Of a DNA stretch of 15,076 bases, positions 1 through 6,733 are shown one piece after another; positions within the stretch are counted from its first letter, which is position 1, and the number at the start of each line of letters is the position of its first letter. The stretch is from Clostridiales bacterium UBA3705. GTDB lineage: Bacteria > Bacillota_A > Clostridia > Oscillospirales > Oscillospiraceae. Below the pieces are notes generated by a model, which searched no databases, had not been told where the DNA came from, and was given only the letters and a program-made list of their open reading frames with translations. Where the stretch lies: the NCBI GenBank assembly GCA_002372735.1, contig DFIE01000159.1, positions 1 to 15,076 of the forward strand, in the 5' to 3' direction. The position numbers were made by a program, and so were the translations under genes.

Positions 1-274
1 GGTTGGTGCCGTCAATGATGTTGAGAATGGCGTCGGGGCGCTCGCCGATCAGATAGTTTCTGGCGACCACTTCTTCCAGGGTGTAGGGAGACAGGGAGTA
101 GATGCCGGGCAGGTCGGTGATGATGACATCGTCATGCTTCTTGAGCTTGCCTTCCTTCTTCTCCACGGTGACGCCCGGCCAGTTGCCCACAAACTGATTA
201 GAGCCTGTGAGCGCATTAAACAGGGTGGTTTTACCGCTGTTCGGGTTGCCCGCAAGGGCGATTCGAATACTCAT
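1..274 (-). CDS. feoB: FeoB ferrous iron transporter, N-terminal G domain (partial)
   Basis: Only the first 91 codons are present; the gene continues past the left edge. FeoB is the inner-membrane Fe2+ permease whose N-terminal GTPase-like domain controls transport. The G1 P-loop GNPNSGKTT lies at residues 9-17, G3 DLPG at about 54-57, and the start of G4 (NIIDGTN, where NxxD is expected) at the truncation. The stretch FVGNWPGVTVEKKEG is the FeoB switch I region. The ATG at 274 has an AAGGAAGG ribosome site about 7 bases upstream. It follows two feoA genes on the same strand, the usual Clostridia order, and is probably co-transcribed from the iron-box promoter near 890. The membrane permease part cannot be seen. 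Confidence 0.96.
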   Translation of the reverse strand, partial: MSIRIALAGNPNSGKTTLFNALTGSNQFVGNWPGVTVEKKEGKLKKHDDVIITDLPGIYSLSPYTLEEVVARNYLIGERPDAILNIIDGTN

Positions 275-292
275 AATCAATTCCTTCCTTCT

Positions 293-312
293 GAATTAGC
301 ATCGGCTAATTC
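293..312. repeat. 8-bp perfect inverted repeat between feoA and feoB
   Basis: GAATTAGC at 293-300 and GCTAATTC at 305-312 are perfect complements around a 4-base loop. The hairpin sits just upstream of the feoB ribosome site. There is no T-tract on either strand, so it is not a normal terminator. It could be an mRNA-stabilising or processing stem, or a weak TTAG/CTAA half-site pair related to the iron box upstream. Function is not established. Confidence 0.5.
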
Positions 313-334
313 CTTGATATACAAAAATCAGAGC

Positions 335-556
335 TTACTCGACCTCGATCATCTCAGCGTCGGCCTTCCGCAGGGACAGCTCATAGCCCCGCACATTGAC
401 CTCCACCGGATCGCCCAGAGGGGCAACCTTACGCACGTAGATCTCTACGCCCTTGGTGATACCCATGTCCATGATGCGGCGCTTCACCGCGCCCTCACCG
501 TGGAGCTTGACCACCTTGACCGTAGAACCGACCTTTACCTGTCGCAATGTTTTCAT
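335..556 (-). CDS. feoA: FeoA-family protein, second copy
   Basis: This is a 73-residue SH3-like FeoA protein, a small cytoplasmic partner thought to support FeoB. The body shows the family pattern: an early V-K-V-G-S-x-V strand, the conserved RRIMDMGITKG turn near residues 26-36, and a final NVRGYELSLRKADAEMIEV strand pair. An in-frame ATG at 565 is only 2 bases from the AGGAGG at 568-573. The ATG at 556 has an 11-base spacing, identical to that of the upstream feoA, so 556 is preferred. It lies between the other feoA and feoB. Length and pattern are typical. Confidence 0.93.
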   Translation of the reverse strand: MKTLRQVKVGSTVKVVKLHGEGAVKRRIMDMGITKGVEIYVRKVAPLGDPVEVNVRGYELSLRKADAEMIEVE

Positions 557-598
557 CGCTCTCATTTCCTCCTTTTCGGTTTCTTTTTTGCAAAATCA

Positions 599-811
599 TC
601 AGATCATGATTTTCTGTGCCATTTCCCGGCTGATGGCCACCCGGGCCTCCTTGACGTTGACAATCACGTTGCCCCCTACCTTGGAGACCACCGTGACGTT
701 GCCGCCCACCACAAAGCCCAGATCCGCCAGGTGTTGCTTGGTTTCTGCCAGGCCGCCGATCCGCTTGATGACAAGCGTCTCGCCTTCGTCCGCATACATC
801 AAAGGCATCAT
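599..811 (-). CDS. feoA: FeoA-family protein, first gene of the iron operon
   Basis: This 70-residue FeoA-like protein is the first gene of the feo operon. It carries the central HLADLGFVVGG segment (compare MDMGITKG in the second copy), a VTVVSKVGGNVIVNV strand pair and a C-terminal ARVAISREMAQKI segment. AGGAGG lies 11 bases upstream of the ATG at 811; a second ATG directly follows at 808. The two FeoA copies differ clearly in sequence, so they are not a recent tandem duplication. Two FeoA proteins with one FeoB is a common Clostridia arrangement. The promoter and iron box lie 35-95 bases upstream. Confidence 0.92.
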   Translation of the reverse strand: MMPLMYADEGETLVIKRIGGLAETKQHLADLGFVVGGNVTVVSKVGGNVIVNVKEARVAISREMAQKIMI

Positions 812-845
812 ATCTCTTGTTTCCTCCTGTGTCTGAAGATGCCGC

Positions 846-864
846 CGGAGTTAGTCTAACCTAA
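846..864. promoter_or_regulatory. DtxR/IdeR-like iron box downstream of the feo -10
   Basis: The core GTTAGTCTAAC at 850-860 is a perfect 11-base palindrome and extends on one side to CTAACCTAA. Against the DtxR/IdeR consensus as I recall it (TTAGGTTAGCCTAACCTAA), 14 of 19 positions agree. The site begins about 13 bases downstream of the -10, over the expected early transcribed region. A repressor bound there with Fe2+ would block the promoter. A weaker TTAGG...TAAC pair lies inside the promoter spacer. Confidence 0.72.
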
Positions 865-876
865 CCTGGCGCCTCT

Positions 877-905
877 ATTATAGTTACCTGTGCCTAACTT
901 GTCAA
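877..905 (-). promoter_or_regulatory. Sigma-A promoter of the feoA-feoA-feoB operon
   Basis: On the minus strand TTGACA (905-900) is followed by a 17-base spacer and TATAAT (882-877), a perfect consensus match. Transcription should start near 870. The spacer contains GTTAGGCACAGGTAAC, which has GTTA/TAAC ends resembling a degraded iron box. Such a strong promoter needs repression, consistent with the iron box downstream. Confidence 0.88.
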
Positions 906-938
906 GTATTTTTTCTTCTCTCGGCTGTGTTTTTGGAG

Positions 939-972
939 CAAAAAAACCGGAGAGGGGGATTCCCTCTCCGGT
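939..972 (-). terminator. Intrinsic terminator of the SLH surface-protein gene
   Basis: ACCGGAGAGGG (946-956) pairs perfectly with CCCTCTCCGGT (962-972) around a 5-base loop. On the minus strand the stem is followed by at least six T residues. It begins 12 bases after the stop of the SLH gene and separates it from the feo promoter. Confidence 0.93.
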
Positions 973-984
973 ACAGAGTGTTGT

Positions 985-3900
985 TTACGCCGCCACAAGG
1001 CGATACAGGAAGGTGACCACATGGGCCCGGGTGCAGGTGTCATTGGGGCCGAAGGTGGTTGCGGTGAGGCCGTTGGTGACGCCCTGTTCCACCGCCCAGG
1101 CCACAGGCTTGGCGTAAAATGCCTCAGGCGCGACGTCGGTAAAGTTGCTGACCGCGTCGGTCTGCGCCCCGGCGAAGCGATAAAGGAAGGTGACCACCTG
1201 GCCGCGGGTGCAGGTGGCATCCGGGCCAAAGGAGGTGGGGGTCATGCCGTTGGTGATGCCCCGTTCCACTGCCCAGCGGACAGCGGTCTCGTAATACGCG
1301 CCGGGAACCACATCGGCAAAGGTGGCAGCATTGGTCTCGGGCTTGGGGCAGCCGGCCGCCCGCCAGAGGAAGGTGACCACCTGGCCTCGGGTACAGGGTG
1401 CCCCGGGCCGGAAGGTGGTGGGCGAGGTGCCGTTGGTGATCTGCATGGTCACAGCCCAGTCAATGGGTATATGGGCCCAGTTGCCCTTGGCCGGCATATC
1501 GACAAAGGCGCCGCCGGGACAGGCTCCGCCCTCGGCACAGCTCTTCCAGGGTGCGGGGCCCTCAGGCAGATCCGGCAGAGGCTTGGGATTTGCAGGGTCC
1601 ACAACCGGCAGCAGCTCTATGCGGCTGACCGCGCAGCGGGTGCAGTGATAGAGCACGGCGCCGGGAGAGAGCTCGCTGGGCTTTTGGATGATGGTGCCGG
1701 ACCAGTCATGGTCCAGGGGCTCCAGGGTCTTGGTTTCTTTGGTGCCGCAGACGGTACAGGTCCGTTCCGCCTGGCCCGCGGCGGTGCAGGTGGCAGCCAG
1801 GAGCGTCTTCCATTGGCCGAAGGTGTGGGTCGTGCAAGAGGCTACCACAGGCAGCTTGGTCTGGTACAACAGCCGGCCCTTCACCGCCCGGTAGAGACTG
1901 ACGTTCTGCTGGGTGTTCTTAAAGCAGCAGAATATCTTGGCACCCGGATTGAACTGCAGCTGCCAGCCGGCCTCTGCGCTGCTGCGGATGCTGACTCCAC
2001 GCTCTGTAAGGGCAAGCTCCCACCTGGTGAAGGTGGAGGCCCCGCTGGTGGCAGTGGTCATGGTTTCGCCGCCGCCCACATAGGCCAGATAGTTGTCAGA
2101 GCCCTTCATCTTAATGGTCCAGCTGTCGGTCTCGCCGCCGACGGTGTAGACGTACTCCGGCCGGACCAGGAGAAGGTCGGTGCCGCTTTGCACAAAGCCC
2201 GCCTGCTGCCGGTCCACCGCCGCCGCGGCGGAGGCGATGGCGGCATTGAGCTGCTCACCGGAGGCGCTGAGCGCCACGCGGCCGTCATAGGCAATGACAT
2301 AGTCGCCGGCCCAGCTGGCAGGGGTCTCGGTGACCAATCGGTAGGCGCACACACCGGAGGCAGCGGGTTCCTCCTTGGCAAGGGCATAGAGTCCGTAGAG
2401 GGTGATATCCGCCCGCTGGGGCGTGTAGGTGCTGCCGGCGGTATAGTAAGCCGGCGCCGTCTGGGTAAGATCGTTCACAGGGGCCTCGGTCCAGCCGACA
2501 AAGACATAGGGCTGGACAGTTCTGGGGGTGCCGGTGGGTGTGGGCAGGGCCAGCGCGTCGCCCACATAGCCGGTCAGGCCGGCGCAGGACGCCCCCTCCG
2601 GCAGGGAGAACCGGACCGTGGCTGTGGTCTTGCGGGCAAAATTGATACGGATGGTGCAGTCGCCGGAGAGGGCGAGGGTAAAGCGGTCTCCCTCGCGGGT
2701 CACCTGGGCGCTGCCGCTTACCAGGGTGTAATCCTTGACGTAACAGCCTGCGGCGGGGATGGCGGTAACCACATTCTCCTCTACCACCACGGTACCCATG
2801 GAGGCATCGTTTGCCAGGGCCGTGACAACATAACTCTGATACCCCAGGGTCCAGGTGGAGCGGACTGTCTGAACCGCGTCCACCCTGCCGTGGCCGGGAT
2901 AGGAATCTTCGGAGGAGACGACAATGGGATAGGCGGGGAACACGTCCACATAGGGGTCCGGCACCGACAGCGCGCTCTTCATGGCGGTAATGGCGGTGCG
3001 GACCTCTGCGCCCCGGCACATCTGCTTCCAGAAGGCAGCCTCCCAGGTAAAGTCTGCGTCAAAAGTCACAGACTGAGAATAGCCGTAGGCCACCTCAACG
3101 CCCTTGGCGCGCAGAGGGGCGTGCAGGCCGTCAGTGGCCATGCCCAGGCAGATGGCGCTCCAAAGCATATTGTGAGGGGCGGTGCCGGTCATATGGTTGG
3201 CAATGGCGGTGCCGTCCACACAGTAGTATTTCATGCTGCCGTAGTAGCCGGCATAATAGGCGTGGTAATAGCTGCCGTAGGGGCCTTGCACCAACGTATG
3301 ATCGGCATCGGTGATGCCGGTGCTGGTCTGCAGGCAGAGGTAGGAGGTGTTGGCGCGGGAGGTGTAGTCCTCGGTGTCCTCGTCGGCGTAGTCGGTATCG
3401 CCGTGAGAGTCAAAGATGACGACGCTGCAGCTCTCCAGGGCGGCGGCGATGTTGTCAATGGTGGCGCTGGTGGTCGTGTAGGTGGTGCTGGAGCCCCCGG
3501 TGTATTTGGCAATGGCTTTGCCCTCCTCGGGGTACTGGTTGGTGAAAGAGCTGTCCAGACCGTAATAGGGCTGGAAGACCGCCACATTCCGGGCAGCAGG
3601 CCCGCCGCCCCGGACAGCATAGGAGGTGGTCTCCACCCCGGCAAAGGCCTCCGGATCGACATCGGGGTTGCCGTTCTCACGGATTCTGGCACGCAGACGG
3701 GGAGAATAGCCGTTGGGAGTGCCATCGGCAGACCGCCAGAAGAAGAAATCCCCGTGCCGTTCCAGAGAACCGGGGGTATAGTCTGCAGACTGCTCCACCG
3801 CGGCGACAATGGTGTCTACCACAGAGGCGTATGCCCTGACTCTGGTTTCGGTACTTTCGGCACGGGCAGCAGCCCGGTCTTCAATGGCGGTGATCTGCTG

Positions 3901-4008
3901 CCAGAGATCCTCAGGCTCGGATTCCGGCTCTGACTCTGCGGCAAAAACCGCAGGCACCAGGGCCAGCAACAAAGCCAGTGCCAGCAGCAGCAAAAGCAAG
4001 CGTTTCAT
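985..4008 (-). CDS. Secreted SLH-domain protein with putative caspase-fold peptidase region
   Basis: This 1007-residue protein is exported and probably wall-anchored. A signal peptide (MKR plus a Leu/Ala-rich core, cleavage near VFA-AES) covers residues 1-23. The region at about 140-350 has two hydrophobic strands each ending in a candidate catalytic residue: VVIFDSHGD (His202) and MLWSAICLGM (Cys287). That layout recalls clan CD (clostripain/gingipain-like) cysteine peptidases, though the spacing is long. An InlB/Flg_new-type repeat spans about 477-543, with FVGWTEAP and a final ITLYGLYA. An unrecognised beta-rich domain follows at about 553-710. A cysteine-rich pair with CTAAGQAERTCTVCG lies at about 725-800. 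Three SLH domains end the protein at about 834-886, 896-947 and 955-1004. GGGAGGG lies 6 bases before the ATG. It is monocistronic, with its own promoter and terminator. SLH and signal peptide calls are secure; peptidase activity is tentative. Confidence 0.93.
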   Translation of the reverse strand: MKRLLLLLLALALLLALVPAVFAAESEPESEPEDLWQQITAIEDRAAARAESTETRVRAYASVVDTIVAAVEQSADYTPGSLERHGDFFFWRSADGTPNGYSPRLRARIRENGNPDVDPEAFAGVETTSYAVRGGGPAARNVAVFQPYYGLDSSFTNQYPEEGKAIAKYTGGSSTTYTTTSATIDNIAAALESCSVVIFDSHGDTDYADEDTEDYTSRANTSYLCLQTSTGITDADHTLVQGPYGSYYHAYYAGYYGSMKYYCVDGTAIANHMTGTAPHNMLWSAICLGMATDGLHAPLRAKGVEVAYGYSQSVTFDADFTWEAAFWKQMCRGAEVRTAITAMKSALSVPDPYVDVFPAYPIVVSSEDSYPGHGRVDAVQTVRSTWTLGYQSYVVTALANDASMGTVVVEENVVTAIPAAGCYVKDYTLVSGSAQVTREGDRFTLALSGDCTIRINFARKTTATVRFSLPEGASCAGLTGYVGDALALPTPTGTPRTVQPYVFVGWTEAPVNDLTQTAPAYYTAGSTYTPQRADITLYGLYALAKEEPAASGVCAYRLVTETPASWAGDYVIAYDGRVALSASGEQLNAAIASAAAAVDRQQAGFVQSGTDLLLVRPEYVYTVGGETDSWTIKMKGSDNYLAYVGGGETMTTATSGASTFTRWELALTERGVSIRSSAEAGWQLQFNPGAKIFCCFKNTQQNVSLYRAVKGRLLYQTKLPVVASCTTHTFGQWKTLLAATCTAAGQAERTCTVCGTKETKTLEPLDHDWSGTIIQKPSELSPGAVLYHCTRCAVSRIELLPVVDPANPKPLPDLPEGPAPWKSCAEGGACPGGAFVDMPAKGNWAHIPIDWAVTMQITNGTSPTTFRPGAPCTRGQVVTFLWRAAGCPKPETNAATFADVVPGAYYETAVRWAVERGITNGMTPTSFGPDATCTRGQVVTFLYRFAGAQTDAVSNFTDVAPEAFYAKPVAWAVEQGVTNGLTATTFGPNDTCTRAHVVTFLYRLVAA

Positions 4009-4037
4009 AGGGGTCCCTCCCAGAGCTTTTTTCTTTT

Positions 4038-4066
4038 ACTATATCATCTTTGCGTGAAAATTGCAA
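4038..4066 (-). promoter_or_regulatory. Promoter of the SLH surface-protein gene
   Basis: On the minus strand TTGCAA (4066-4061) is followed by exactly 17 bases and TATAGT (4043-4038). The predicted start near 4031 leaves a leader of about 22 bases containing the GGGAGGG ribosome site. It is divergent from the nhaC promoter. Confidence 0.82.
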
Positions 4067-4122
4067 CGGCCTTTTTCTTCCGCGAAATCGGGCGAGAAAT
4101 CGAAAGAATCGCTAAATTCCCA

Positions 4123-4151
4123 TTTACAAAGCAGGATAAATTTGTTATGAT
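4123..4151 (+). promoter_or_regulatory. Promoter of the nhaC-like gene
   Basis: TTTACA (4123-4128), a 17-base spacer and TATGAT (4146-4151) form a good sigma-A promoter. The start would be near 4158, about 30 bases before the preferred ATG. The region between this and the divergent promoter is AT-rich and holds two GAAATCG copies 12 bases apart. Confidence 0.82.
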
Positions 4152-4187
4152 AGACATATCCCAGAGAAAGAAAGGCACTTGGTTCCT

Positions 4188-5696
4188 ATGGATAAGCAAC
4201 TCCCTCCCGACGGCAAAGGGCGAAAAGATTCTCCGCTGATTGCGGTGGTCAAGTTCCTGCCCCTGTTCCTGTTTGCGGGGCTGGTACTGTTTTTGAAATT
4301 TGACCTGCTGATCGCTGCGCCCATCGCCACCTTTGCGGCCATTGTGGTCTATATGCTCACCTCCAGGGTGCGCTTCGGCCAGGCCTTTGAGCACGGCATG
4401 GAGGCCACCAAGAAGATTGTGCTGATCTTCTTTATCCTGATGTTTGCCTATGCGGTGGCAGAGTGCTTTATGTCCACAGGCGTGGGGGCCTCCATGATCA
4501 ACCTGGCCCTGCTGCTGGGCGTCACCGGGCGGACGGTTGCCCCGGTTTCGCTGCTGGTAACCTGTATGCTTTCGGTCGCCACAGGCTCCTCCTGGGGCAC
4601 CTTTGCCGCCTGTGCCCCCATCTTCCTGTGGCTGAGCCATATTGTGGGCGGCGACACCACCCTGACGGTTTGCGCCATTGCAGGCGGTTCCTGCTTCGGC
4701 GACAACATCGGGATGATTTCAGACGTAACCGTGCTCAGCTGCGGAATGCAGGACGTAAAAATCATTGACCGGGTGAAGCACCAGTTGTTCTGGTCCTTGG
4801 GCTGCCTGCTGTTGGCCCTGGTGATCTTCTTCCTGTGCGGCATGGACCTGCCCAACACCTCGGGCGACGCCTCCAAAATCTTTGAGACCATCCCCGAGGA
4901 CGTGCTCGTAAACCTGGGTGCCCAGCGACCCTCTGCCGTGGAGCTGTTGAACCAGGTGCAAAGCGGTGTGCCCTACTACATGATCATCCCGGTGGTGGTG
5001 GTGATTGTGATGAGCTTCCTGAACTGCCACACCCTGCTGTGTCTGGGGGCGGGGGTGGTCTCCTCCCTGCTGCTGGGCACCCTGGCAGGGACGGTCCACT
5101 TTGCCGACTGGTTTGCCCCCATGAAGCTTGCCGAGCAGGCCGGGCCTATTTACACCGGCTTCAGCGACGCGGGCAGCTGGGTGGTGGCCATGATGCTGTG
5201 GGTGTCGGTCTTTGGTGGGATTATGAACGCCATGGACGCCTTTGCCCCCTTGAAGCGGCTGGTGGTAAAGCTGTCCCGCAACGTCCACCATCTGATGGGC
5301 TGGTGCAGCATCCTGTGCCTGGTGGGCAACGCCGCCCTGGCTGACGAGAGTGCCCAGGTGGCCACCATGTCCCCCATTGTGCGGGATATTGTGGAAAACC
5401 ACACCGAATGTGACAGCGAGCAGGACGCCTATGACCTGCGGGTCAAGCTGGCCACCTTCACCTCCTCCATGGGCATCTACGGCTCTGAGCTGATTCCCTG
5501 GCACTGCTTCCCGGTGTTCTTTGCCGGCATTGCCCGGATGGTCTATCCCCTGCGGAGCTTCACCCCCGGGGACATCATCAGCCGGAACTATACCAGCTTC
5601 CTGATGATCGGCACCATTCTGGTGCTCACCTTTACCGGCTGGGACCGGTTCATTCCCAAGTTCGGCCTGCCCAAGGGCGCAAGGCTGAAAAAATAA
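4188..5696 (+). CDS. nhaC: NhaC-family Na+/H+ antiporter-like transporter
   Basis: This is a 502-residue polytopic membrane protein. Signature loops of the NhaC/ion-transporter superfamily are present: GSSWGTFAACAPIF near residues 133-146 and AGGSCFGDNIGMISDVT near 165-181, the latter matching the family GxxFGDxxxPISDT motif. The HQLFWSL segment that follows (about 198-204) is also typical. At least ten hydrophobic segments can be seen. The family exchanges Na+ for H+, though some members carry other substrates, so the ion is inferred. A TTG at 4179 is in frame but only 3 bases from AAAGG; the ATG at 4188 is 12 bases away. Neither spacing is ideal and ATG is preferred. The gene is monocistronic, flanked by minus-strand genes. 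Confidence 0.87.
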   Translation: MDKQLPPDGKGRKDSPLIAVVKFLPLFLFAGLVLFLKFDLLIAAPIATFAAIVVYMLTSRVRFGQAFEHGMEATKKIVLIFFILMFAYAVAECFMSTGVGASMINLALLLGVTGRTVAPVSLLVTCMLSVATGSSWGTFAACAPIFLWLSHIVGGDTTLTVCAIAGGSCFGDNIGMISDVTVLSCGMQDVKIIDRVKHQLFWSLGCLLLALVIFFLCGMDLPNTSGDASKIFETIPEDVLVNLGAQRPSAVELLNQVQSGVPYYMIIPVVVVIVMSFLNCHTLLCLGAGVVSSLLLGTLAGTVHFADWFAPMKLAEQAGPIYTGFSDAGSWVVAMMLWVSVFGGIMNAMDAFAPLKRLVVKLSRNVHHLMGWCSILCLVGNAALADESAQVATMSPIVRDIVENHTECDSEQDAYDLRVKLATFTSSMGIYGSELIPWHCFPVFFAGIARMVYPLRSFTPGDIISRNYTSFLMIGTILVLTFTGWDRFIPKFGLPKGARLKK

Positions 5697-5707
5697 GCCA
5701 AATTTGC

Positions 5708-5747
5708 ACAATGGCAGGCACCCCGCTCCTGGGGTGCCTGCCATTGT
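5708..5747. terminator. Shared terminator hairpin between convergent nhaC and HD genes
   Basis: A perfect 17-bp stem, ACAATGGCAGGCACCCC at 5708-5724 with its complement at 5731-5747, closes a 6-base loop. It starts 12 bases after the nhaC stop, and its right edge touches the stop codon of the minus-strand HD gene. T-tracts are weak on both sides: TGTTATT on plus, AATTT then a later six-T run on minus. A bidirectional role is inferred from stem strength and position. Confidence 0.78.
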
Positions 5748-6733
5748 TATTCGCAAAGAATCCATTCGCTCTGCGGAGCGGCCAGGAATGCCGCCAGAGC
5801 CTCCCCAAAGGCGGGGTCCAGGGCGGATACCCTTCCCTGCCCGGCAACCAGCGGATCAATACAGCGCTTTTTGGCTGGAATCTGACGCCACCGCCCGTCC
5901 AGAGGGGCGGGCCCCGTCTGTGCCTGGTGCAGGCGGCAGAAGGCCGCCCAGGCCGGTGCCAGAGAAGAGGCCTTCAGCTTGGCAATCACCAGGGGCTCAT
6001 CGGTATACAAATCCTCCTGGGTGAGGATGCCCAGGCCCAGGCTCTCGCCCAGCAGCTCGGCAAGGCGCTGCATACTGTACCGGTCGGCCGGGCTGACGTA
6101 GATCTCAGAGCAGGCCAGCGCCGTGCGGGCAAAGCAGAGGGCCTTGTCCGGGTGCAGGAATGCCAGCTCCGGCACGCCTGCCTCGTTTTGGGTCACGGTC
6201 AGATCCTGATACAGAGCCCGGATGGTTTCTGCCGGCAGCAGGCCGTAGTTCAGGCTGTTGCCCAGGGTGTACTCCAGCCGGTCAGCGGAGAGCCGGGGGC
6301 TGTCGTTGTCCGCAATGGGATAGACGTGATAATCGCTGACCTGCTCCACCCGAAGGCCCAGCTCCTCCAGCACGGCGCAAAGGGCCTTGGAGCCGCGGAT
6401 CAGGGCCTCGGTGCCCTCCTCTGTGGACTCCTGGGTCAGGTAGTCTCCCCGGAGGAAGTCCACCACGTGGGCGAACACAGGGGTGGCAATGTCATGCAGC
6501 AGCCCCGCGACAGCCTGGGCGGGGTCCCGGGTGAAGTGCCAGACGATCCGTCCCACTCCAAGACTGTGGAGGCAGCGGGTGTAGGCCCGGCCCCGCTGAA
6601 ACCGGGGAAAGGCAGTGTACTCACAGCCGCAGTTCATACCCACCCGGGCAAGGCGGCGCATTGCCGGCGCCCGGGCCATACGGGAGAGGAAGTCCGGGCA
6701 GTCGGGGTGATAGATGGCTTGCAGTCTTTCCAT
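5747..6733 (-). CDS. HD-domain phosphohydrolase (dNTPase/COG1078-like)
   Basis: This 328-residue protein has an HD metal-dependent phosphohydrolase core. It shows YTRCLHSLGVGR (His56), LLHDIATPVFAH (His80, Asp81; His89 at the end) and a preceding RRLARVGMNCGCEY segment. This resembles the SAMHD1/dGTPase-like branch (RxxHSLGV ... LLHDIGHxPFSH), except that Gly-His after the HD is replaced by Ala-Thr. Substrate could be dNTPs or another nucleotide and is unknown. The start at 6733 overlaps the stop of the upstream PBP gene as TAATG, so translation is probably coupled. A longer in-frame extension would lie inside the PBP gene and is rejected. It is the last gene of the SEDS-PBP operon. Its stop lies at the edge of the terminator hairpin. 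Confidence 0.9.
   Translation of the reverse strand: MERLQAIYHPDCPDFLSRMARAPAMRRLARVGMNCGCEYTAFPRFQRGRAYTRCLHSLGVGRIVWHFTRDPAQAVAGLLHDIATPVFAHVVDFLRGDYLTQESTEEGTEALIRGSKALCAVLEELGLRVEQVSDYHVYPIADNDSPRLSADRLEYTLGNSLNYGLLPAETIRALYQDLTVTQNEAGVPELAFLHPDKALCFARTALACSEIYVSPADRYSMQRLAELLGESLGLGILTQEDLYTDEPLVIAKLKASSLAPAWAAFCRLHQAQTGPAPLDGRWRQIPAKKRCIDPLVAGQGRVSALDPAFGEALAAFLAAPQSEWILCE

Noticed and set aside
1021..3933. 970-codon open frame on the plus strand
   Set aside because: It lies antisense to the SLH gene. Its protein is Gly/Ala/His/Arg-rich with no recognisable domain and no ribosome site; it is a by-product of high GC.
4084..4102. Direct repeat GAAATCG twice, 12 bases apart, between the SLH and nhaC promoters
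   Set aside because: Short, in AT-rich sequence, and without symmetry; too weak to call a regulator site.
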